Shown here piece by piece: positions 48,931 through 60,289 of a stretch of 64,000 bases of DNA (positions are counted from its first letter, which is position 1; every line of letters begins with the position of its first letter). Source of the DNA: Gnetum montanum. Lineage: Eukaryota; Streptophyta; Gnetopsida; Gnetales; Gnetaceae. The DNA is taken from contig MNCI01008086.1 of assembly GCA_015680685.1 (NCBI GenBank), forward strand, positions 957,793-1,021,792, written 5' to 3'. A model generated the notes under the pieces. It saw nothing but the letters and a program-made list of their open reading frames with translations. It was not told the DNA's origin and searched no databases. Both the position numbers and the translations under genes were made by a program.

Positions 48931-49064
48931 TTTGTAAAAAAAAATGAAATTTTTAGTGTGCTTTTATAATTTATGTATAGTGGGAATGATATGATCTTAG
49001 GTTTGTACAACGATATTAGTGATATTGACTTAGATCTAAATATTGCATGCTCCACAAACAAAGT

Positions 49065-49081
49065 GCTTGGGAACAATGCCA
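49065..49081 (-). promoter_or_regulatory. Degenerate primer binding site of E2
   Basis: The minus strand TGGCATTGTTCCCAAGC sits one base inside the LTR, at the same place as the tRNA-Asp site of E1, with about five mismatches. Confidence 0.65.
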
Positions 49082-49082
49082 A

Positions 49083-50020
49083 TGATGAGCAGTGAGATAT
49101 CCTTATGCCCAACCATATGAATCACAAGCATTCATGCACGATCTAGTTGAATTCCATGGACTTTATCATTTCTAGTGCACTAGCCCTTTAGGAAGTGAAT
49201 CTAGCCTTAAGGTTAATTATTGTCCTTCCAATTACACTTATGATGCACATTGGGACGGTGAAGTGTAACTAGGTATTCAATTTTTATGATTGTGTATTTT
49301 ATATTGCACATGCTTGAAATGTAGATAAAAAGGAGTTTAATTAATTAATCTAAATTGCTAATTAACTAATTGTTTAACTAATCCTAACATAAGTACCCAT
49401 TTCCACTTTTTGTACATATCCTGAACCCATGTATTGATTTTTGGGTGACCAAACGCTATGCTATTGGGCATACCAAGAAATAACGTTGCTGGGATTACCA
49501 AGTGAATACATGTTATGCTCGAAGTGGTCATACTTATGTATTTAATCTATCTAGCTTAATAATGTCATTAACTCAATTGTTGGAAAATAATTGCAAAATA
49601 ATTAAGAATATTTAATAGATAATTAAAAACATTGAATGCATAAACAAAAGAGGTAATCTATCCAAAGTGCTACAAGGTTTATTAGAAAGCTCATCTTTAT
49701 TGCTGCACACACTGTCGTGCTTAGGTACAATAATGCTTGAATAAAGATATATACACTCAATGACTCCTACTGCGGGCACTTAGGGAAAAAAAACTCTAAC
49801 TTTTGAATGGAAAAAATGCAAAAGATTTGGCACTACTAAAAAATGGACTTCCCATAAATGTGGCTGGTAGGCACATATTTATAAGCAATATATAGACACC
49901 GCATTGATGAGGCATTGTCGACATAGGTTGAAATGCGTCGACAAGGCCTCATGGATAAGGCCTCGTTGATGTAGCATAGACGAGGTCTTGTCAACACAGC
50001 CAACCAACGATGACTCATCA
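49083..50020 (-). repeat. 5' LTR of E2 (938 bp)
   Basis: Matches 38145-39083 with moderate divergence, so E2 is older than E1. It has the same GAGGCCT-type U3 repeats and paired GGGATTACCAAG motifs. Confidence 0.9.
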
Positions 50021-50142
50021 GTCATGAACTTAACATGAACTTGTTAGTATATTACGTTGCCCATCCATGGATTACGATCAAGTTACGAATGAATAGTTAT
50101 GACTTATATAGTTGAGTGTTGGAATATCCAACCACTTATCAT

Positions 50143-50160
50143 TGGTACCATTGTCAGGGA
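50143..50160 (+). promoter_or_regulatory. Primer binding site of E3
   Basis: TGGTACCATTGTCAGGGA one base after the LTR end; four mismatches from the tRNA-Asp complement. Confidence 0.75.
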
Positions 50161-50284
50161 TATGTCAATATTTGCTAGTTAGTTGATTTTACAAAGTTCA
50201 TTGTATCAAGCATCATAAGGTATATCTCTCATACTTAGAATAAGTTTTTGAAACATACACACTTAGGCATCAAAATAAATTAAC

Positions 50285-52270
50285 ATGACTTCTAGAACTA
50301 AACAAAAATATTCATTTGGTATTGATTTTAATGAAATCCATGACAAAGGTTATAATGAAAAAGATTGGAGTGCATTGATGCAAACTAGGATTTCATACGC
50401 TCATACTTATCCTTATTATCTTAATTTTACATTTATTTTTCACTAGGATGAATAATTAGATGGAGAGACCTTTAGGATAAAATTATCTATTCATGTGAAT
50501 GTTTAGCATCATCAATGCTTTAGGTAGCTCTCATGAGGTCAAATCTTTTCCATGTGCAAGAAGGATATGAAGTCACCAAAAACATGACTAGGCCATACTA
50601 GCCAATGGAGATCCAAGAAAGAAGGGATGCCATCATGGAGGAAAGATATGAAATAGACAAAGGAAAGAAAGTATCATAGACAGTTGTCTTGGAAGAAAAA
50701 GATGATGCTCCATTCTAACTTGAGAAATTCTATTAGACTCATGGGTCTCATTCCTAAGAACCAATCATTTGCATTGAAGACCTTGTTAAAATAAAACTAC
50801 ATTAAGCTCTTGTAGAAATCCTTGGAAGAAATAAGGACTCTAAACTTAGGAGGAATTTAGGACCTAAGACCTCTAATAGATCTAGAAGAGATGAATCAAG
50901 GAGTCATAGAAGGAGAACCAGCTGGTACCATTCTCCAAATCCTCTATCTTCTTCCTGACATTCATGAATATATTTTAATAAGAGAGAACAAAGACTAAGG
51001 GATCATAATGGAAAAAGAATGAAAGATCATGAGAGACATGCACATAGAAAAAGACATCTTGATGAAGAGGAAGATAAACATGATGAAACGGGAGAAAAAA
51101 TGAGACATGAGAGGAGAAAGCATTATGAGCATTGGAGGGATCATCACTACAATAGAGCTCATGAACTCAAAGACTATGAAGAACCCTTGTTAGCCACTTG
51201 CAACATGATCAAGATCAAGGAAGTAATGTACATTCCTTCTAGGATTTTAGGGAACACTTACATCAAATGACTTGACATGAATAATATTCCAAAATTCAAA
51301 GGTAAATATAATGCAAATCCACAATACCATCTCCAAGCCTTCCACAATGCTTATGCCCTACAAAACATAGAGAATGACTGAAAAAAGTTAAAATTGTTCC
51401 CAGAACATTCATAAAGGAAGTAGAGAGCTAGTAAAAATCCTTAGAACTGAAATCAATTTGAAGATAAAGTACCATGCTAGAACTCTTCAATGGAAAATAT
51501 CAAAATTATTCTAGAGTATCAAATTTGAAAAAGCAAATCCAATGATGGAAACAAGACACACATGAATACCTTGATCTAGAAATGTGCACGTACCATTCCT
51601 TATTATATAGATACCCAAGCCATGAATTCTCTTAATGGGAACAACCATAAGATATCATTGATATGTTATAAAATAAAACCAAAGAAACCCTTGAAATATA
51701 TGCCTAAGGAATATTATTTGAGATGATAGATCATTAGATCCAAAGACTAATAAACTAAGAAGAAAATGAGGAAGGAGAGCTAAGGAAAAGAGAATAAGCT
51801 AAAGAGTATAACAAAGATTGAGTAATTAGGAAAAATCATGTAAGGATATGTGAAACAAAAGAGGATGACGTATTAGAGGATATGATCTAGTGAAAGACTC
51901 TACCTATCCATAAATTAGTTAATAATATTGCAACAAAGTTTGAAAAAATGAGGGATTCTATAGATGAGAAGTTTGCTACAGTACTAAAGATAGTAGAGGA
52001 AAGCACTGAATAAGCCTGAAATAGAAGTATGAAGGAAAAGAAGAAAATATATAATGGGCATGAAAACTACAAATACAAGGAGAAATTTGCTACAGTAGAG
52101 GAATTAACAGCTCAGGTTTAGAGTATGATGAAGGGTGGAATATGTGCCAATATGAACATCCTAAGGGATGTTGTCCTATTATGGCTTACTTGCAAGATTT
52201 TGGGGCATATTTACTCAAGTCAAAGTTTATCAAGAAATATATGTTGAGATGATTATATTATTTGAAGGTA
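50285..52270 (+). pseudogene. Gag of E3
   Basis: Starts MTSRTKQKYSFGIDFNEIHD at 50285. A basic, His/Arg/Glu-rich linker (51019-51180) leads to YEEPLLATCNMIKIKEVMYI, equivalent to the E2 Gag text. The core follows with many stops. NMCQYEHPKGCCPIMAYLQD lies near 52145-52205, the same Cys/His motif as E1. A Tyr/Pro/Gln-rich tail follows to about 52.7 kb. Confidence 0.65.
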
Positions 52271-52769
52271 ATTTTAGACAGCCCTACTAGCAATCATACT
52301 ATCCAAGTGGGGCTTATCCTTAATCACATCAGTAATACTAGCAGTAATGGTAATAATCATAATTGTGGAAAATGCCACCACTAAGATAGTAGTATCCATA
52401 TAGGTAACTTGATCACTATGGATATTATGTAAAATGTCCAATCTCTCTTAGAAACACTTTTGTCCATACTTCCTCTCCTTACTATCCTTTAGAATACCAT
52501 AGATCTAGTACCTCATGCATGAATCCTAATCCTTACATATCCCAACTTGCACTTGGTTCCTCATACTAAGCTCCCAATCCATTGCCATTAGTATTGCCAC
52601 TAGTCATGCAAGGATAATTTCCAACAAAATCATAACAAAAGAGTGCTACTAAGGCAATCACCACACAAGAGGACATCATGACAAGTAACCCAAGATTTAG
52701 AAAATATCCATTCCTTAGGGTAAGCCCAAAAAAGGTTTGAAGGATGGAGAATTCATCTAACTATACCTT

Positions 52770-53280
52770 GCCTACAAAAGGTCCTCAGGAGAACATCATG
52801 CTTCCAACATCAATGAAGATTACTTTGACTACTCTCATGCTCACATAGATTATTACATATTGGATTAAAGCAGGAGTACTTCCTAAGAAGAGAACAAATC
52901 TAGAAAGTCCTTTAGTCTACCTTCAAATAGTGGGATACAAATCATGTAAGGCTCTATTAGATTCTGGAGCAAGAGTTAATCTTATCTCTTAAGACATGTA
53001 TAAGGCTTGGAATCTTCCTCCACTAAACAAAAGTAACATATGATTAGAGCTAGTGGATCAATCGATTGCTATTCCACTTAGAAAAGTGGAAGATGTAATC
53101 ACTACAATAAGTATTTGGTCTTATCCTATTTGTTGTTTAGTCATACACATGGGAAAGAATAAAGGGGATTTTACTATCATCATGGGAAGAGCATGGCTTA
53201 GCATTGTGGACTCTAAGTTAGGAATTCATGACTTGTCCTTGGAAATTTCCAAGGAAGATGAAGTTAAAGTCATTTAGAAA
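52770..53280 (+). pseudogene. Aspartic protease of E3
   Basis: CKALLDSGARVNLIS keeps the DSG active site. Open downstream from 53053: DQSIAIPLRKVEDVITTISI, then GDFTIIMGRAWLSIVDSKLG and IHDLSLEIS. Stops lie before and after. It cleaves Gag-Pol in active relatives. Confidence 0.75.
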
Positions 53281-53329
53281 CATAGAATTCCATGTATCGC
53301 ATATAGTGATAATAGGTGCAATTGTATGT

Positions 53330-54600
53330 AGATAATCTGAATAACAAGACATGATGTACAATAATGTATGTACAATAATGTTTGTATGCAGCAATCACTA
53401 GGTAAGACGACACCTAGTGGCTAATTAAGGAAGAGAAATTAGAATCAAACATATGCATGGAACCAATAGAAAAAATTACAAGTGCCTATATTGAAGAAAT
53501 TAATAAACTAGAAGGAATCTGAAGACAACCTCCTTACAATAAGTCATAAAAGAAGAGGATATTGAATGGGGAAAGTTAGAGATACTAGAAAGATATGAAC
53601 TGGATCCACCAAAACTGAAACCCCTACAAAATGCACTTGAATATGCTTTTCTTAACAACAAGAAACCAATAATCATAAATGTTAACCTTAGTCAAGAATA
53701 AAAAATGAAGTTATTGGAAGTGGTGAATAAATGACCAATTGCATTTTCATGGTCTTACGATGAGATCATTGACATTGATCTACTCATTTGTCATCATTGA
53801 ATCTACACAGATCTAGCTATTAAACCACACCTCCAATCTTAATGTAGATTGAACTCCAAACTTAAAGAAGTTGTCAAACAAGATTTGGAGAAGATGCTTA
53901 AAGTAAGGTTCATCTATCTAATTACAAATAGTGAATCCATTAGCCCATTAGTCATTATTCTGAAGAAAGGTGGTAAGTGGAGGATTTGTATTAATTTTTG
54001 ATTATTAAACATGGCAACATTCAAAGACCATTTCCCTTGACATTTGTTAACCAAGTCCTGGATACCATAATAGGACATTAGTATTATAGATTTCTAGATA
54101 GATATAGTGGGTATAACTAGATTTGTATTGCACTAGAGGATCAAGAGAAAACAATGTTCACTAGTCCATGAGGAACAATTGCATATAGTCAAATGCCATT
54201 TGCCCTATGTAATGCTCCTACTCCTTTCTAGAGACTTATTCTTAGTATCTTCCAAAAATAGATTAGTAATATAGTTGAAGTATTCATGTATGATTTTTCT
54301 ACATATGAACTTAACTTTAAAATAAGCTTTGGACCACTTAGAGTAGGTTTTGAAAAGATATATTGAAACCAATTTAAAGCTCAATTGGGGAAATTTCCAT
54401 TTAATGGTCGAAGATGACATAGCTTAGGACATAATGTATCTTATAAAGAAATTGAGGTAGATCCAGACAAGATTAGAGTCATCCAAAACATTACTCAAAG
54501 ACCATAGACATTTAAAAAGGTTAGATCATTCCTTGGCCATACTATAGGATATTCATTGAAAATTTCGGAAAGATTGTAAAACTACTTGTTGACCTAGTAA
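53330..54600 (+). pseudogene. Reverse transcriptase of E3
   Basis: After the linker (WLIKEEKLESNICMEPIEK) come ELDPPKLKPLQNALEYAFLN, SKLKEVVKQDLEKMLKVRFI, SPLVIILKKGGKWRICINF and MPFALCNAPTPF. The catalytic box reads VFMYDFSTYEL, where FMDDF is normal, so one active-site Asp is Tyr. It converts element RNA to cDNA in active copies. Stops occur throughout. This is the only RT found for the E1-E5 family in the window. Confidence 0.78.
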
Positions 54601-54835
54601 AGAGAGAGGTACCATTCCAATGGTTAGAACAATGTGAGAAAGCATTTGAGAGCCTAAAATAGAAACTAATTGAGAGACAAATCCTTGCAAATTCTAGCAC
54701 ACTTAGACTCAAACTTAGCTCAAAAAGAACAATTAATGAATCTTAATCTCATAGATGAAAATTAGTTAACAACTTAAATGAGTAAAAAAATCCATAAAAA
54801 GTATTCCAAATATAGACATCACCATAAAATTAGAT
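54600..54835 (+). pseudogene. RNase H start fused to integrase tail, E3
   Basis: VPFQWLEQCEKAFESLK is the usual start of gypsy RNase H. About 50 codons on, LAQKEQLMNLNLIDEN matches the integrase C-terminal text of E2 (LAQKERLINLNVLDEN). About 2 kb between them is deleted. Confidence 0.65.
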
Positions 54836-55437
54836 AAGTATCTATCAAGCCTATAGATAAGTTCTTTTATTATAACTCAAATCATGTTCCACAAAAGACT
54901 AAGTTTCAAACCTTGTATCATCCATGCTTTGTATTAATCATGCACCATGCAAATTTATTACCCAATGGTAAACTATACTTTACACTCAAAATCATTTGCA
55001 CTTATTCCACCTTACTAATAAACATTATAATGTAAAATGATTTAGGAAATGTAAATAATTGAAGGAAAGTAAACATTATGGAAAAGTAAACATTATGCTA
55101 ACTGAATTATTGTAATGATGAAAAATAATGTTGATCTTTCTTACCATTCATAATTGTGTTCAGGAATAATCCACTTGAATAAAGATCCTATACAACTGTT
55201 GTTCACCATATTGTAAGCATTCACTCTAACTCTAACTCTAAGTCATGAAAACAAACTGCAAGAATTTCACTAAGTGTTGGCCAAAAGTTGTTGTTTTGAC
55301 ATGATGGTGGACTAGTATTTATAGGCATGATCATAACCCATGTCATCACATCTACAATGATGTATGTAGGGCTATGATATCATAGCTATGACATTATAAA
55401 TACAATATTGTAGCTTGCATAAATGCTAGTTTTATCA
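54836..55437 (-). repeat. 3' LTR of E4, truncated
   Basis: It ends TTTATCA at 55437, followed by the tract TACCCCCTCAACC (polypurine on the minus strand). U3 holds the 16-bp perfect palindrome GCTATGATATCATAGC (55371-55386) and TACAATATTGTA; TATA box TATAAATAC on the minus strand near 55318. The left part of the LTR is missing. Confidence 0.7.
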
Positions 55438-57955
55438 TACCCCCTCAACCAACTAAAAACTTTCCCTTGAGTTAAAAGCAAAGAAGAATAAAGTTCCTTG
55501 TAAAATTTATGGGGTTATATATAGACTTTAACATTATGACTTATATACATGACCAATTTTATTATGAATGCTACATTATGGTTTGAGTGGTGTTTACAAA
55601 ATTATCATGTAGTGCATAATTGAAACATATGAAAAAAAAATCAAAAGAAGAAAAAATAGATAAAGCTTGATGTAGTCTTCATGTTCTAGGTGGTGACGGC
55701 TCATCCATCAGCTTCTTTCCTTTATCGTTAGACTCTTAAGATTGATATCTATTCAAGAATTCTTGAAGCTTTTTTTTCCTTTAGATCTTGGATCATGTAC
55801 CATTTAGGTGAATTCAACAATGTTTGCTAGAGTTGGTGATGAGCAGCGAGGTACCCCTACGCCCAACCATGTGAATCATGGGTGTTCACATGAAACTCGG
55901 TTGAATTCCATAGACTGTAAGCACTTTGCATACACCAATACCCTAATTAGCAAAACCTTGTGTTAGAATGGTCTTCCCAACCTCACTTGTGATGTGTCTG
56001 ATTGCGATGGTTAAGTGAGATTGAGGCAAATGATTTTTATGGCTTTTTTACTTATCTTCTAGGGTCTAATGCTTAGAATAAAATATAAGAAATGGGATAT
56101 TACATAATCTATAATTATCCTAATCTATATCTTAACTCTCCCTAGCATAAGTATTAGATCACATCTTTCGTACACATCCTGAGCATCCCCTAACCACTAC
56201 TGGGCTTCTAGACGTTAAGCGCCACTGGGTTGCCAAGTGTTGGGTTTACGTTCGAGATGGTCGTACTTATGGTTTTTACAAGCTATAAAAGAGCAATAAT
56301 GATTAAAGTAATAAAAATGAAAACTTAAGGAATTATTAAAGCATAAAAATATTAAACTATTAAATGCTCAATTGACTAAGTCCAATTGCCACAACGAATG
56401 CTTGAAAAGCTTGTCTTTATTGTCGTTCACACCAATGGGCTTAGGTACATTAGTGCTCGAATAAAGAGCCAAACACCTTTCTCACACCTACTACAGGCAC
56501 TTGGAAAATATTCTAACTCTTGTGGAGACAAACTACAAGAGCTTCGCTACAACTACCAAAAAGGTACCTAAGTGTGGTAGAAGCGCACTTATTTATAGGC
56601 TAGAATAGGCTCCGCGTAAATGGGGCCACATAGACGCATGGATAGATGCGTCGATGGGGCCGCATCGACACGACTGTGTATATGGGGCCTCGTATACGTG
56701 GCCTAGTCGATGCATTGATTGTTTAGTGCTTCATCAGTTGGTACCTCCCAGTGACATGGTAACTATAAGAACATATTATTAGATTTTACATACCAAGATG
56801 CAAATGGTGTTCTTTCATCTTCAAAAGATCTAGCTATTTCCATTAATTCTTGGTAATCAATCATTCTCCTAACTAGGTTTACTGCTATGTCCTTCTAATC
56901 CTGGTAGCTAGCTTTGATCAGTTATAGTTTTCTATGTGGAGTTTTTGCTATGCATCCTTCCTATTCATAAACTCTTTTTGATACAATGCATAGACTATGG
57001 TCACTTTTTGTTCTAGTTTTGTTTTGGATCTACCTATGGTTAACATGGCTAAGTTAGTGCATTGAAGATTTGCTACCACCATGTACTTTGTCAAATCTTC
57101 TATTTATGAGTCTTTATTTTTGATTTTGGCTTGGTCACATAGGCAAGCTTATCTAAGATAGGATGCCAATTAGATGTTTCTTCTATGATAGAACTGATTT
57201 TGGCTTTAGCCATCTAGATCTTTTTCTCATTGATATACTTGTACATGCACACTTGGTCTTTGAAGTGCTACTTTAGTTGTTCATATTTTTTTGCCTTATT
57301 TTGTCATGCACTAATTTTAATAGCTAACTTTTGAGGTATGATGTGGACTTCATCCATGGATAAGGTTTTATTTTCTCTGGCTAATTTCTTGATGTCAAGG
57401 TTAACTCAGGTGGATTATTCTCTTAGCTGATGAATGTTCTCATTTAGCATATTCTTTTGACTCTCAATATAGTTAACCTTAAATTTTCTATAGTAATTTT
57501 TTCTTCATTTAGTGTAGCTAGGGTTTTGACATGGACATACATTTGGGTTTCTACTATTGAAGCATTCCACACTGCCTTCTCTTTTTCCATCTCCATCTAG
57601 GCATATTTGGCCATTAATTAGCCCATATGTTTGTTCTTGATTTGTTCAAGCTAGTTAGATGCACTTAATTTTGTGAGAAACCTGATTCCATTTTGTGCAC
57701 TTAATGATAAGTTTTTAGTTAAATTTTGGGGTATGATGAGTGTTAATAATTTGGCTAGATCAATGCATGTATGTTAACATAGCTCCTTTGATACATCCTT
57801 GGATGCGTTGGAACATATGTGTTGAAATTAATTCTTCCAAAGCCTATATAAGTGTGCACACCAACTTCATCTATGGTACCTTTGGTTATTCCTCTAGCCA
57901 AACTCTTGCATTTTTTTTCTGTGTGACTTAGCAGAATTTTCCTCTAAGTTCTCAC
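55438..57955 (-). pseudogene. ORF2 C-terminal region of E4, interrupted by a solo LTR
   Basis: The plus strand text near 55690-55830 matches the ORF2 tail of E2 (39340-39540), and 56737-56860 matches E5 at about 60460-60560 (ACCTCCCA...TACCAAG(A/C)TGCAAA). The rest is the coiled-coil region in minus orientation with many stops. The solo LTR at 55837-56736 lies inside. It is cut at about 57955 by an LTR fragment. Confidence 0.6.
55837..56736 (-). mobile_element. Solo LTR (900 bp) with TSD GTTGG
   Basis: Starts TGATGAGCAG, ends TTCATCA, flanked by GTTGG at 55832-55836 and 56737-56741. U3 has GGGGCCGCATCG and GGGGCCTCGTATACG repeats (56610-56700). TATA on the minus strand (CTATAAATAAG, about 56590-56600). 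R is close to the E0 LTR (AGTTGTAGCGAAGC). It arose by recombination between the two LTRs of an inserted element. Confidence 0.9.
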
Positions 57956-57959
57956 AAAG

Positions 57960-58564
57960 TGGATTGAATTAATTGTATGAAGTTTTATTTGAATGAAAGA
58001 TGTATATGGACACTATTACATGACAAAAATAAAACTAAGATTTCTTCTTTCAATTGCAACACTTGAATTAGCTTAAGTTTACTTTTAAGTATTTTAGTTT
58101 ACATGCATTTTAGATTTCTATACTAAGTGTTTAATATTTCATTCCATAGTAACATTAGTATTACTACTTCAAGCATAACATATTAACACTTAGTAATCCC
58201 AATGGTGAGTACTTAATACATCTAATAGTAATCACTTGGTAATCCAACAATGCTAGTATACATTTAGGATATGTACAAAAAGTGGGAATGGATACTCTTT
58301 GTTTTGGATAATTTAGTTATTAATTAGTTTTAAGATAAAAAATTACAAAATTATAAATATAAATATCTTACACCTTAATCACACTTAGTCATATGAATGA
58401 AGTTAACAAAAGTGATGATTGGGAAGATAATGACTAGTAACCACATGTTTTACCATCTAGGACATAGGCCACTTAGGTAGAAGGCATCCATGGAATTTGA
58501 CTGGATCATATGTACAAACTTGTGATTTGTATGGTTGGGTGTAGGGAATATCCATTGCTCATCA
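57960..58564 (+). repeat. LTR fragment of the E3 type
   Basis: Ends TTGCTCATCA at 58564 and carries TAGTAATCCCAA and ACTTGGTAATCCAA, reverse forms of the shared GGGATTACCAAG motif, in plus orientation like E3. U3 is missing and no PBS follows. Confidence 0.55.
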
Positions 58565-59265
58565 GCCTTTATCTTTTTTAATCTTCTTTTGTGCACATTT
58601 TAGGACTCTAATTGGGGGTGTAGGGTGGGGAGCAAGTAAGGCTATTAAAACTTAAATAGGAAGAATAAATGTGATGGAGTAGGAATTGCATAAAGCAAGA
58701 TAAAAGGAAAAGCCAACATGTCTAGATGGTATGGGCAAGGGAAGATATTTTCTTTAAGGAGATAGAGGATAAGCAAAAGGAACATTTGAGTGCATACATT
58801 TCTCATTGTAATGAAGTATCTTGTTGATGATGAAACGAGCTCTACACATATTTTAAGAAGAGTAAGAATTGGCACCATTTCAAGGAATATTGATGACAAA
58901 AGGATTTTTAGGCCTTGATGATTTGAACAGGAGGATAAATAGGAAGCATTCTAGGAATGGAACATTTAGATTATGAAAGAAGTCTTGGGATGACTTGTCT
59001 TAATTTTCAAATGTAGTGTAGAAATTCTTCTTGAATATGCATTTAGTAGATCTTGAAAGATTTGCATATTTTGATTTCTTAGTTGAATAGATGTCTTAAA
59101 AATGATCTTTCCCTTCTCGAACAAGGCTCGCACATCATCTTTAAGTGTGTTGTAATCATGAGTATCATGCCTTCTAGCCTTATGATAATAATAAAATTTA
59201 TTAGGATTATATCACTTTGGGACAACTAGATCTTCTTCAACTTGTACATCATCTTTGAGTGTGTC
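58565..59265 (-). pseudogene. Gag fragment of a different (Tat-like) gypsy element
   Basis: The minus strand at about 59085-59265 reads YNPNKFYYYHKARRHDTHDY and NTLKDDVRALFEKGKIIFKT. This matches the 'yC.yH...GHdT.dC..Lkd.I..Li..G' pattern of Tat/Ogre-type Gag, with cysteines replaced. The rest to 58565 is degenerate. It may belong with the integrase remnant at 4.9-5.6 kb as the same lineage. Confidence 0.5.
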
Positions 59266-60098
59266 TGATGAGTGGCGAGGTACCCCTACACTCAACCATA
59301 TGAATATAAGTATTTCACGCATGATCCCATCAAACTTCGTAGATGGACTAGTTGTGGTATCCAGATAGTTACTCATAGATCACAATTCACTATCTTCCCA
59401 CCTAGACTAGTATTAGCTTTGTCACATATGGTTTAGTCCAGAGTGAGGTGTATGATGTGGTTTCTAACCTAGTGCTACTCCTAGAGGTAATGGAAAATAA
59501 TATCAACTAAACTAGGAGAGAGAGAGAATCTAAGCTAGCCTAAGTGCAATGAGCATCCGTTCCTTAATCATCCATACACATCTTGGACCTCATGCATGAC
59601 TACCACTGGGATTACCAAGTGCATGGCCTAAGTATGCTATTGGGTTACCAAGTAGTCATACTTAAATGCTCATGATTAAGTCGTACTCACTCCGCATTAC
59701 AAGGAGATAAGGGTAAGGAGACATTAAGTAAGAAAGAAGTAGATAAAAATAACAATTAAATGAATAATTAAGTTAAGTGGATGCTGCAATGATGAAGTAA
59801 TCTCGATCTTTATTGCTGGTCATGTGTGTGTCCAAGTACGTCACACTCGAATAAAGGATGCCATACAATTACAATCACCACACTGCTGGCATGCACTGGA
59901 AAAACTGATGTACAACAAACTATTAAAAACTTAAACTTCCTAGAAAACTAAAAACTACCTACCAGATCTGTCTACCTCTTATTTATAGATGAGGAGACAT
60001 GCTGCGATACCACATACGCGATATTACGTCTAGGCTACGATATTGCGTACGCGATATCATGGCTACGATATCGTAGCCAACAAAATCATGACTCATCA
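59266..60098 (-). repeat. 3' LTR of E5 (833 bp)
   Basis: Starts TGATGAGTGG, ends GACTCATCA. U3 has GATATC palindromes, including the 18-bp perfect GGCTACGATATCGTAGCC (60061-60078). TATA on the minus strand (CTATAAATAAG) at about 59979-59990. GGGATTACCAAG and GGGTTACCAAG motifs occur near 59600 and 59640. It is close in sequence to the E0 LTR. Confidence 0.88.
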
Positions 60099-60113
60099 TA
60101 CCCCCACGACTGA
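60099..60113 (-). promoter_or_regulatory. Polypurine tract of E5
   Basis: The minus strand reads CAGTCGTGGGGGTA directly before the LTR. Confidence 0.75.
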
Positions 60114-60289
60114 ATGAAAACTCGTCCTTGAGTTAAAGTGAGAATAAGCTCTATTGATTACACAGTGGATAGGTATGGGATTATTGATTGATGAGAATGG
60201 ATTCATGTCGTAGTGTGGAATTAGAACAAAATTGAGACACAACATAAAGAATGCAAAAGAAAATCCTATAGCTACAAAATTGATGGAAC

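Larger units (their letters stand above)
38145..50020 (-). mobile_element. Element E2: Athila-like element with RT deleted
   Basis: An 11.9-kb insertion with target duplication GTCAT (38140-38144 and 50021-50025). On the minus strand: LTR, degenerate PBS, gag, protease, RNase H, integrase, spacer, internal U3-like block, ORF2, polypurine tract, LTR. RT is absent: the linker after protease runs directly into RNase H. Coding parts have numerous stops. Confidence 0.88.
36206..54835 (+). mobile_element. Element E3: Athila-like element with split 5' LTR
   Basis: The plus-strand 5' LTR starts TGATAAAAGC at 36206 and ends CTTATCA at 50141. It is in three pieces (36206-36465, about 37656-38144, 50026-50141; roughly 865 bp in all), split by the Copia-like LTR and by E2. 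PBS, gag, protease and RT follow. A deletion joins the start of RNase H to the end of integrase near 54.7 kb. No 3' LTR in plus orientation was found. It is the oldest layer here, since two elements inserted into its LTR and its genes carry many stops. Confidence 0.75.
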
